A DNA stretch of 64,000 nucleotides from UBA2396 sp038042175. Lineage in GTDB: Bacteria > Planctomycetota > Phycisphaerae > Phycisphaerales > UBA1924. Under the pieces are notes generated by a model that worked only from the letters and a program-made list of their open reading frames with translations, was not told where the DNA came from and did not search any database. The DNA is taken from contig CAYHQQ010000015.1 in assembly GCA_964358855.1 (NCBI GenBank), positions 8,866 through 72,865 on the forward strand. The letters are read 5' to 3'. The translations under genes and the position numbers were made by a program. Positions 19,899 through 27,050 of this stretch are shown here, in pieces (within the stretch, counting starts at the first letter, position 1; each line of letters begins with the position of its first letter).

Positions 19899-22405
19899 CG
19901 CCCACAGAACTCATCCTGTCGGCCGTGCGCCAACACGGCGGCGATCCCCGACCTGCGGGCGTGGGCTGGTCGTGCCGGTGTCCGGCCCACGATGACCAGA
20001 AGCCGAGCCTCTCGATCAACACCGGCAACGACGGGCGGGTCCTGGTGAAGTGCCACCGGGGATGTACACCCGAAGAGATCGTCGGCGCGGTGGGATTGAC
20101 GTTGGCGGACCTGTTCCCCAAAGACCCCCACCACCCAAGCCGACGCAACGGGCACGCGCCACGACCCCGGCGACGTGGCGACGGCGACAGAACCTCACGG
20201 AAACCCGCAGGCGGCGCGGGTTCTGTCGCCAGCGCCGGTGTCGCCAAGCCCCGAAAGACCTTCCCGACGGCGGCGGCGGCAGTCGCGGACATGGAAGCAA
20301 CTTTGAAGCGTGGTCCGCGAGCCGGAATGTGGCCCTACCACGACGCGGCCGGGAACCCGGTGGGTCTGGTTGTCCGATGGGACCTGCCCGAAGGGAAGGA
20401 CGTTCGCGCGGTCTGGCTGCTCCCCGACGGGAGCGGGTGGGTCTGGAAGGGGCTGCCCAAACCCTTGCCGCTGTATCACCTGCCCGAGCTGGTAGCCACA
20501 AAGCCCGGCGGGCGGGTGTGGGTGGTCGAGGGCGAGAAGACGGCGGAGGCGGCCCGGGCGCTTGGGCTGGTGGCCACAACCAGCGTCGGCGGCGCGAAGC
20601 GTGCCAAGGGTGCCGACTGGGGACCAACGGCGGGGCTTGAGCTGGTTATTTCTCCCGATCGAGACACGGCCGGAGACGACTACGCCGCAGACGTGACGGG
20701 GCTGGCGCTGGCGGCAGGCGCGTTGTCGGTGCGAGTTGTGAATCTGTTAGACCTGTGGGCGGACCTACCGGAGGGTGGTGACATGGCGGACTTTGTAGAA
20801 CGAACTGGCGGCGATACCGATGCGATGGGCAAGTTGCGTGCGGACGTTGAGGCACTGGCGGACCGGGCGCAAGCCATTGAACCCCAGTCCCCAAGCCAGG
20901 ACACAGCGCTGGCTTTCACGCCCTTCCCTGTTGACGCCCTCCCCAGCCCGATTCAGCGCTTCGTTCTGGAATCGGCGACGGCGATTGGGTGCGACTCTTC
21001 TTTCCTTGTCCTGCCCCTGCTGTCGGCCCTTGCGTCGGCGATTGGCAACACGTACCGAATCTCGCTCAAACGAAAGTGGAGCGAGCCCGCGATCATTTGG
21101 ACGGCGATCGTGGCCGCGAGCGGCACGAAGAAGAGCCCTCCGATTGAACTGGCTTTGGAACCGATCAGAAAGCGCCAAGACGAGGCGATGAGAAGGCACG
21201 TTGAAGCGATGACCCAATACGCTGACACGATGGCGAAGTACGAACGCGACACCGGACAGTGGCGGAACTCCTCCACGAATACTGCTCCGCCAACAAAGCC
21301 AGAAGTGCCGATCGCAGAGCGATATTGGACCGATGACGCGACGGTCGAGGCGCTGGTCACATTGTTGCAACAGAACCCGCGTGGACTCCTTATGGCTCGC
21401 GATGAGCTGTCGGGGTGGTTCGACTTTGGTCGATACGCAAACGGCAAGGGCGGCGCGGTCGTGGCCAAGTTCTTGGAAATGTTTGGCGGTCGTGCGATGA
21501 TGGCGGATCGTCGAGGCGGCAACGGCCCGATCTACATCCCACACGCGGCAGTTTCCATCACAGGAAGTATCACTCCCGACGCATTGCGACGGGCGTTGGG
21601 TGAGGAGTACCTGGCAAACGGATTGGCGGCGCGACTGCTATACGCGGACCCACCACGCAAGGTGTTGCTGTGGACCGAAGCCGACGTGAGCCCGGAAGCT
21701 GAGGCCGCGATCGTGAAAGTCTTTGATCGGCTGTACAGCCTCCGACTGGAGCGTAGCGAGGATGGACAAGATCGCCCACACTTGCTCCCACTTGCGCCGG
21801 ATGGGAAGGTGGCATGGGTTCGGTTCTACAACGAACATGCACGCGAGCAAATGAAGCTGTCCGGCGACGAAGCAGCCGCGTGGTCCAAGCTGGAGGGATA
21901 CGCGGCTCGGTTCGCTCTGATCGTTCACCTTTGCCGGTGGGCGTCGGATGACCCGACCCTTGCGGACTTCGGCACGATCGACGCCGCGAGCGTGGCGGCT
22001 GGCGTCGCGATGACGCGGTGGTTCGGCGATGAGGCTCGCCGACTCTATTCGATGCTGGCGGAATCAGGCGATGACCGGGACACGCGGGAACTCGTGGAGT
22101 GGATCGCAGCGCAGGGTTGCGCCGTGACAGCACGAGACCTGGCACGCGGCCCGCGCAAGTTTCGGGACACCCTGACGGCGACGACGGCGCTCTGTGACCT
22201 GGTGAGTCGTGGTTTCGGGCACTGGGAATTCGATTCCCCAGGCGCGGAGGGTGGGCGTCCGACCGATCGCTTCCGGCTGCTGTCGCCAACCAGCACCACC
22301 GGCGACGGCGACGAAACCCCCGCGAACGCCGGGAATCGCAAAGGTTCTGTCGCCGTCGCAACAGATGCCAATCCCCAACACGACGGTGGGGAGGGAGTGC
22401 AATGA
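19895..22405 (+). CDS. CHC2 zinc-finger/Toprim primase with DUF3987 helicase-like domain
   Basis: The 836-residue replication protein begins with a CHC2 zinc finger (C27 or C29, H32, C53, C57 in CRCPAHDDQ and CHRGC), as in DnaG-type primases. A Toprim-like region follows with WVVEGEKTAEAARALG near 205 and the acidic SPDRDTAGDDY near 250. From about residue 345 the DUF3987 domain takes over (LPLLSALASAIGNTYRISLK and LMARDELSGWFDFG are recognisable); it is common in phage and plasmid primase-helicases. The ATG at 19895 follows GAGGAAGGGG and overlaps the previous stop. It would prime replication of the excised element. Length is normal for the class. Confidence 0.88.
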   Translation: MTPTELILSAVRQHGGDPRPAGVGWSCRCPAHDDQKPSLSINTGNDGRVLVKCHRGCTPEEIVGAVGLTLADLFPKDPHHPSRRNGHAPRPRRRGDGDRTSRKPAGGAGSVASAGVAKPRKTFPTAAAAVADMEATLKRGPRAGMWPYHDAAGNPVGLVVRWDLPEGKDVRAVWLLPDGSGWVWKGLPKPLPLYHLPELVATKPGGRVWVVEGEKTAEAARALGLVATTSVGGAKRAKGADWGPTAGLELVISPDRDTAGDDYAADVTGLALAAGALSVRVVNLLDLWADLPEGGDMADFVERTGGDTDAMGKLRADVEALADRAQAIEPQSPSQDTALAFTPFPVDALPSPIQRFVLESATAIGCDSSFLVLPLLSALASAIGNTYRISLKRKWSEPAIIWTAIVAASGTKKSPPIELALEPIRKRQDEAMRRHVEAMTQYADTMAKYERDTGQWRNSSTNTAPPTKPEVPIAERYWTDDATVEALVTLLQQNPRGLLMARDELSGWFDFGRYANGKGGAVVAKFLEMFGGRAMMADRRGGNGPIYIPHAAVSITGSITPDALRRALGEEYLANGLAARLLYADPPRKVLLWTEADVSPEAEAAIVKVFDRLYSLRLERSEDGQDRPHLLPLAPDGKVAWVRFYNEHAREQMKLSGDEAAAWSKLEGYAARFALIVHLCRWASDDPTLADFGTIDAASVAAGVAMTRWFGDEARRLYSMLAESGDDRDTRELVEWIAAQGCAVTARDLARGPRKFRDTLTATTALCDLVSRGFGHWEFDSPGAEGGRPTDRFRLLSPTSTTGDGDETPANAGNRKGSVAVATDANPQHDGGEGVQ

Positions 22406-22665
22406 CCCCCTCGGGCTCGAAGTGGACTCGGCGGCCGCGCGATCAGTTCCACGGCAATTTGCCCGACCTCTTCCGATCCAGGCACGCTTCGAGTCGCGGT
22501 CGCGAAGTCGCGCGGAAAATTCGCCCCCTTTCTGTATCGCGCGGGCGCGCGTGTGCGCGCGAGGCGGCGACCCGATCGAATCGCGACCGAACTCGAACCA
22601 ACCGACGTGGCCGCGCATCGGTGGGAGGATGGGCGTGGTTCGAGCGTCGCGACGGTTCTACTTGA
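22402..22665 (+). CDS. Doubtful Arg-rich small ORF coupled to the primase gene
   Basis: An 87-codon frame starts at an ATG overlapping the primase stop by 4 bases, the same spacing as the upstream pair. The translation is strongly arginine-rich with no recognised motif, and its 3' end touches the -35 element of the XRE promoter. Coupling argues for a real small protein and composition argues against it. Confidence 0.3.
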   Translation: MTPSGSKWTRRPRDQFHGNLPDLFRSRHASSRGREVARKIRPLSVSRGRACAREAATRSNRDRTRTNRRGRASVGGWAWFERRDGST

Positions 22666-22689
22666 CATTCGGCAAGTATTCTGTAGACT
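22662..22689 (+). promoter_or_regulatory. Promoter of the XRE gene, probably leaderless
   Basis: TTGACA at 22662-22667 and TAGACT at 22684-22689 are separated by 16 bases. The expected transcription start is at or within a base or two of the ATG at 22696, and no ribosome-binding site lies between. The mRNA would then be leaderless, as known for some phage repressor transcripts. Confidence 0.6.
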
Positions 22690-22695
22690 CAACGC

Positions 22696-22935
22696 ATGGC
22701 AATTCTCTTGGACGCAATTCGGGATGCGATCAAACGGGCGGAAGCCGATGGGGTGACCCGTTACCAGATCGCGAAGGACTCCGGAGTTTCGCAAGCGGTC
22801 CTGTCGCGATTCGTGAACCGAAAGCGCGGACTCGGTGTAGAACTCGCGGAGCAGTTGGCAAAGGCGTTGGGAGTCTGTATTGTGATTCGCGTAAAGCGAA
22901 CACGGCGCGTGAAGAACTCACGGAAGGATCGGTGA
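22696..22935 (+). CDS. XRE/Cro-C1-type transcriptional regulator
   Basis: The 79-residue protein is one helix-turn-helix of the Cro/C1 type: VTRYQIAKDSGVSQAVLSRF at about residues 20-39 followed by VELAEQLAKALGV. The C-terminus is a short basic tail (RVKRTRRVKNSRKDR). There is no dimerisation or peptidase domain, so it would act as a small dimeric repressor. It has its own promoter (22662-22689) and ends 3 bases before the integrase gene, so it probably controls integrase and possibly the operons upstream. Confidence 0.88.
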   Translation: MAILLDAIRDAIKRAEADGVTRYQIAKDSGVSQAVLSRFVNRKRGLGVELAEQLAKALGVCIVIRVKRTRRVKNSRKDR

Positions 22936-22938
22936 ACT

Positions 22939-24384
22939 ATGGCGCGGAAACGTCGAACTCGTGGCACTGGAAGTCTCTTTCGCAAGACGCCGACTGGTCC
23001 CTGGATCGCATGCCACTACGACCACGCAGGAAAGCGCCGCGAGCATTCGACGCGCACCACCGATCGGGTTGCGGCGGAGCGCATTTTGCAAAAGAGGGTG
23101 GCGGCCACTGCCTTGCGGGTTGATCTGGTAATCGACCCACGCGACGACCGGTATTCCGCCGAGAACCGAAAGCCCTTGGCTGTACACGTTGCGGACTACA
23201 TCGCCCACTGCCAACGCGCGAGCCACGCACTGCGGCACGTCGCACAGAAAAAAGTCCACTTGGACGCGCTGATCGCGGGAAGCGACGCGACACGGCTTTC
23301 AGAACTCACGGCCGACGCTTTGGAGCGCCACCTGTCGGCCGTGAAGGATCGCGGGTTGTCGGCGCGGTCGGTGAACTTTGCCCGTCAGATCGCGGTCGCG
23401 TTCTACGGCTGGTGCGTTCGGACGGGTCGCGCAGAAGTGAACCCGTTGCGCGTGGTCCCCAAGCAAGACGAAACCCGGGACCGTCGGCGCGTTCGTCGCC
23501 CACTGACGGACAAAGAACTCTCTCAGTTGCTGGCGGTCGCCCGCGAGCGTGGGCGGGATGGGTGGTACTTGGCGGCGGCGCTGGCGGGACTGCGGCGCGG
23601 CGACCTGCAACGGTTGACGTGGGGGGACGTGAACTTCGGCGAAAGCACTCTGACGCTTCGCCACGGGAAGGCCAAGCGAATCGACGTGGTCCCGATGCAC
23701 CCCCAACTCGCCGATGCCCTGCGGCGGCAATTGGAAGCCCGCCCAGCCCTTGCCACGGCTCGGGTGTGGGCCGACACCGTCACCGACCTGACGCGACTGA
23801 AAGACTTTCTGCGGGCTGGCATCGCCCGGAAGGTGCCCGTGTTGGACGCCAACGGTGACCCGGTCATGGTCGGCGAAGGCGAGTCGAAGAAGCCCAAGAC
23901 CCGGATCGCGGTGGAGGATGCCGAAGGCCGCGTGATCGATCTGCACGCCCTTCGGACCACGCTGGGGACCCAACTGGCCCGCGCCGGGGTGACCCCCCAA
24001 GTCGCCCAGCGGATCATGCGCCACTCGGATTATCGCACCACGTTGCAGCACTACACCGTGCTCGGGCTGGTGGACACTTCGGCGGCAATGGATCGGCTGC
24101 CCGGTGTGAAGACAGCCGGACAGGACACGCTCGCGGCAACGGGCACGACCGATGCCACACCGACGGACGACCACCAGCGCCAGTGCCAGCTTACGACGCG
24201 CCAAACGGGGTCCATTAGCGCTTCACCGCGCGAGCAAATGACCATCGGAATCGCCGGGACCCAAAGCACAAAACCCCAGCCTTCGCCGGGGTTTTCTCAC
24301 GATTCTGCTGGTGATTCTCGCAAAGCGGGCGACCGGGCTCGAACCGGCGACATACAGCTTGGAAGGCTGTCACTCTACCACTGA
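22939..24384 (+). CDS. Tyrosine recombinase/integrase, C-terminus encoded by tRNA-Gly gene
   Basis: The 481-residue site-specific integrase inserts and excises the element. The N-terminal core-binding domain covers about residues 75-175. Catalytic residues are R219/R220 in ALAGLRRGDL, R339 in HALRT, H362 in MRHSDYR and nucleophile Y372 in LQHYT. After about residue 385 the sequence is low-complexity. From about residue 462 the frame runs antisense through the tRNA-Gly gene, producing the familiar GDRARTGDIQLGRLSLYH ending. An intrinsic terminator at 24270-24295 lies inside this 3' end, so some transcripts may lack a stop codon. The gene lies 3 bases after the XRE gene. Confidence 0.93.
   Translation: MARKRRTRGTGSLFRKTPTGPWIACHYDHAGKRREHSTRTTDRVAAERILQKRVAATALRVDLVIDPRDDRYSAENRKPLAVHVADYIAHCQRASHALRHVAQKKVHLDALIAGSDATRLSELTADALERHLSAVKDRGLSARSVNFARQIAVAFYGWCVRTGRAEVNPLRVVPKQDETRDRRRVRRPLTDKELSQLLAVARERGRDGWYLAAALAGLRRGDLQRLTWGDVNFGESTLTLRHGKAKRIDVVPMHPQLADALRRQLEARPALATARVWADTVTDLTRLKDFLRAGIARKVPVLDANGDPVMVGEGESKKPKTRIAVEDAEGRVIDLHALRTTLGTQLARAGVTPQVAQRIMRHSDYRTTLQHYTVLGLVDTSAAMDRLPGVKTAGQDTLAATGTTDATPTDDHQRQCQLTTRQTGSISASPREQMTIGIAGTQSTKPQPSPGFSHDSAGDSRKAGDRARTGDIQLGRLSLYH
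24270..24295. terminator. Bidirectional intrinsic terminator beside tRNA-Gly
   Basis: The stem AAAACCCC/GGGGTTTT (8 bp) closes a 10-base loop containing TTCG and has a T-run on each strand. On the minus strand it lies about 30 bases after the tRNA-Gly 3' end and would end its transcript. On the plus strand it lies inside the integrase reading frame. Confidence 0.75.
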
Positions 24385-24395
24385 GTTACGCCCGC
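24324..24395 (-). tRNA. tRNA-Gly(TCC)
   Basis: On the minus strand the sequence folds as a full cloverleaf. The acceptor stem is GCGGGCG/CGCCCGC, the D stem ACTC/GAGT, and the anticodon stem ACAGC/GCTGT carries the loop CTTCCAA (anticodon TCC). The T stem is GCCGG/CCGGT with loop TTCGAGC. The discriminator base is T as expected for glycine; CCA is not encoded. A TATACT -10 element on the minus strand at 24410-24405 lies just upstream. The 3' half is the integration site of the element to the left. Confidence 0.97.
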
Positions 24396-24435
24396 ATGCC
24401 CCAGAGTATACTCAGGGCTTGTCAGGGAGTCGTGC

Positions 24436-25461
24436 ATGCGGATTCGCTTTGGACATGTCGCGTTCGGGTTCTTTGCCTGTTCCGCGGGGGTGCTCGCCGG
24501 CGCGGGCTCGCCCGCCGACCGACCGCCGGCGGGCCGTCTCGGGATCGGCGCCTCGTCACAAGACTTCTCCGCCGACGCCCCGGTCTGGAAATGGACGATG
24601 GGCCACCAGCAGCGTTGGGTCTGCACCAACTCCCGTTCCGGTAAGGTCGACGGGGCCGCCAAGGTCGCCTGGACCCAGCAGGAACGTGTCGTCGTCCTGC
24701 AGAAGGTGACCACCGCCAGCCCCGATGGCTCCGCGGACCTGGAATTCTCCATCGTCTCCGCCCGCGTCGAGATCAAGAGCGACCTGGGCGCAGCCGTGCT
24801 CGACACCACCTCCCCCGACCCCTCCACCGCCGTCGACCCCGCCGGCGTTCTCCGCAAGCTCGTGGACAAGAAGGTCACGTGCCATGTCGACGCTTCCGGG
24901 CACGTGACAGCCGCCGGCGGCGGCAAGGCCCTGCTCGACGAGCTCAAGCTCGCTTACGCCAAAGACCCCAGGCTGTCCGCGATGCTCGGACAGTTCGCCA
25001 CGGCATTCGACGACGAGGCCCTTCGCGTCCGCTTCGATCGCGTGCTGGGCATCCTGCCCACGTCAGAGCAGGCCCAGGGCGAGTGGACCACCGCCGATGC
25101 CAAGCCATGCGACATCGAGCTGCCGTCCCTCGGCGTGCTCTCGCTCCTCGATCGCCACAAGATGGAACCGGCCGGCGAGTCGCCCCCCCCCAACTTGCGA
25201 GTCATCAAAACCACGACCACCGCCACCCTTGCCAAGCCCAAGGCCGGCGAATCGCCTCTCGCCGGCGTCTACGTGATCACCCTGGACAACGCCAAGGGGC
25301 AGGGCGCCACCACGATCGACATCGCGGCCGGGCAGCTCGTGGGCTCCGAGGCCTCGATGACCTACACCGTGAAGTTCGACCCCAAGCCTGGAAACGCCCC
25401 GCCGCCCGCGATGACCCAGATCATCGAGCAAAGAGTCAAAGTCGAGCGGGAATCCAAGTAG
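24436..25461 (+). CDS. Secreted protein of unknown function, DUF6263-like
   Basis: The 341-residue protein has an N-terminal export signal (MRIRFGHVAFGFFACSAGVL, then small residues). The body resembles DUF6263-type proteins of planctomycetes: a beta-rich N-terminal half, a VLRKLVDKKVTCHVDASGHV segment near 140, and a C-terminal half with YVITLDNAKGQGATTIDIAA near 279 and an EQRVKVERE end. Such proteins are predicted exported beta-sandwich repeats of unknown role. The ATG follows CAGGGAG by 6 bases. It is the first backbone gene right of tRNA-Gly and ends 13 bases before the convergent photolyase gene. Confidence 0.75.
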   Translation: MRIRFGHVAFGFFACSAGVLAGAGSPADRPPAGRLGIGASSQDFSADAPVWKWTMGHQQRWVCTNSRSGKVDGAAKVAWTQQERVVVLQKVTTASPDGSADLEFSIVSARVEIKSDLGAAVLDTTSPDPSTAVDPAGVLRKLVDKKVTCHVDASGHVTAAGGGKALLDELKLAYAKDPRLSAMLGQFATAFDDEALRVRFDRVLGILPTSEQAQGEWTTADAKPCDIELPSLGVLSLLDRHKMEPAGESPPPNLRVIKTTTTATLAKPKAGESPLAGVYVITLDNAKGQGATTIDIAAGQLVGSEASMTYTVKFDPKPGNAPPPAMTQIIEQRVKVERESK

Positions 25462-25474
25462 CGACGCCACACTC

Positions 25475-26938
25475 TCAGGTTCGCAGCGCCTGGAACGCCG
25501 CGATCGCTCGAGCACGTGACGCGCCAAGGTCCACGATCGGCCTCGGATAGTCGAGCTTCGCGAGCGCGAGCGGCGGGAGGCCGTCCTTCGCGTCATATGG
25601 GCAGTGGATCGCGTCACCCTCAACGCCCGCAAGCTCGGGCACCCACCGCCGGATGAACGTGCCCTGCGGGTCGTACGTCCTGCTCTGGCTGATGGGGTTG
25701 AAGACGCGAAAGTACGGCGCCGCGTCGGTGCCGGTGCTCGCCGACCACTGCCACCCCGCGTTGTTGCTGGCGAAGAAGCCATCGACGAGGTTCCGCATGA
25801 AGAACCGCTCCCCTCGTCGCCAATCGATGAAGAGGTTCTTGGTGAGGAACATGGCCGCCACCATTCGGAGGCGGTTGTGCATCCATCCCGTCGCGAGCAG
25901 CTGGCGCATGGCGGCGTCGACGATGGGAATGCCCGTGCGGCCCTCGCACCACGCCTCGAAGTGGTCCTCACGCGTGCTCCACTTGAGGCGTTCGGTCGCG
26001 GGCTGGAACGCACACCCCATGCCCACCCGCGGGAAGCCCACCAGCACGTGCACGAAGAACTCGCGCCAGATCAGCTCGCTGATCCAGGTCGCCGGTCCGA
26101 CGGGCAGCGCATCGAACGAGGTGTGGTCGAGCCGATCGGCGGCGAGGCCTCCTTGGGCCAAGGCCGCCGCGATGCACTGCCGAGGGGAGAGTGCACCGAC
26201 CGACAGGTAGGGAGAGAGTTGGCTCGTGCCTGGCCGATCCGGCATGTCGCGAGCGGACTTGTAGTGTGCGATGGACTCGGCGGCAAAGGCTGCGAGTCGC
26301 GTGCGGGCGTGCGTCTCCCCCGCAGGCCAGAGTGCGGGGGGGACATGACTGGCAAACGCCGCGAGCGAGTGCGGAACCTTCGAGGGCTTCAGGCCCAGTG
26401 CCGGCTGGACACGCGGGGCGGGCAGCGGCGCCACGCCCCCGCGATCGTGCCAGCGCTTGAGCCAGGCCTTGCGAAATGGCGTGAAGACGGTGTAGAACCG
26501 CCCCTCGCCGGTGCGGATTTCGCCCGGGGGCAGGGCGATCTGGTCGTGGTGCAGGTGGAGTTCCACACCGATGGCCCGAAGCTCATCGCGGGTGCCCGCG
26601 TCTCGCCGCGATTCATCGACCTCGTACTCCTGGTTCGCGTGCACGCCGACGCAGCGATGGCGGGCGGCACACTCGCGCACGATTCTGGGTGCGTCTCCGG
26701 TCCTCTCGGCGGTCTCGATCAGGAGCGGGATTTTGAGGGCCGCCAGCGCGGAAGAGAGCTCGGTCAGCGTGCGCAGAATGAGATCCACGCGAGCCGGGGC
26801 GTAGTCGTGCCCGCGCCACTGGTCGGGCGCGAGAATGAAAAGGGCCACCACGCCATCGGCCGAGGCGGTCGCGGCCCGGCTCAGGGCGGTGTTGTCGACG
26901 GTGCGAAGATCGGAGCGAAACCAGACCAGGTGGGGCAC
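25475..26938 (-). CDS. phrB: Deoxyribodipyrimidine photo-lyase
   Basis: The 487-residue flavoenzyme repairs UV-induced pyrimidine dimers with blue light. The N-terminal antenna domain begins VPHLVWFRSDLRTVDNTAL. The C-terminal FAD domain contains TSQLSPYLSVGALSPRQC near 237 and WISELIWREFFVHVL near 285. Further on are EDHFEAWCEGRTGIPIVDAA, RQLLATGWMHNRLRMV, FFASNNAGWQWSASTGTDAA and PYFRVFNP, all CPD photolyase signatures. The GTG at 26938 is chosen because GGAG lies 6 bases before it and the family begins at this residue; a TTG 42 bases upstream only adds an unrelated leader. It is divergent from the Lhr helicase gene. Confidence 0.95.
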   Translation of the reverse strand: MPHLVWFRSDLRTVDNTALSRAATASADGVVALFILAPDQWRGHDYAPARVDLILRTLTELSSALAALKIPLLIETAERTGDAPRIVRECAARHRCVGVHANQEYEVDESRRDAGTRDELRAIGVELHLHHDQIALPPGEIRTGEGRFYTVFTPFRKAWLKRWHDRGGVAPLPAPRVQPALGLKPSKVPHSLAAFASHVPPALWPAGETHARTRLAAFAAESIAHYKSARDMPDRPGTSQLSPYLSVGALSPRQCIAAALAQGGLAADRLDHTSFDALPVGPATWISELIWREFFVHVLVGFPRVGMGCAFQPATERLKWSTREDHFEAWCEGRTGIPIVDAAMRQLLATGWMHNRLRMVAAMFLTKNLFIDWRRGERFFMRNLVDGFFASNNAGWQWSASTGTDAAPYFRVFNPISQSRTYDPQGTFIRRWVPELAGVEGDAIHCPYDAKDGLPPLALAKLDYPRPIVDLGASRARAIAAFQALRT

Positions 26939-27050
26939 TTTGGACTCCGGAAACCGGCGAGCTTCGCCGCGGATGGACAACGGACCCTATGACTATCCGC
27001 ACCGCCGGATCCCACGGCAATGGGAACGGCAACGCCGCACGAGGAGCACT

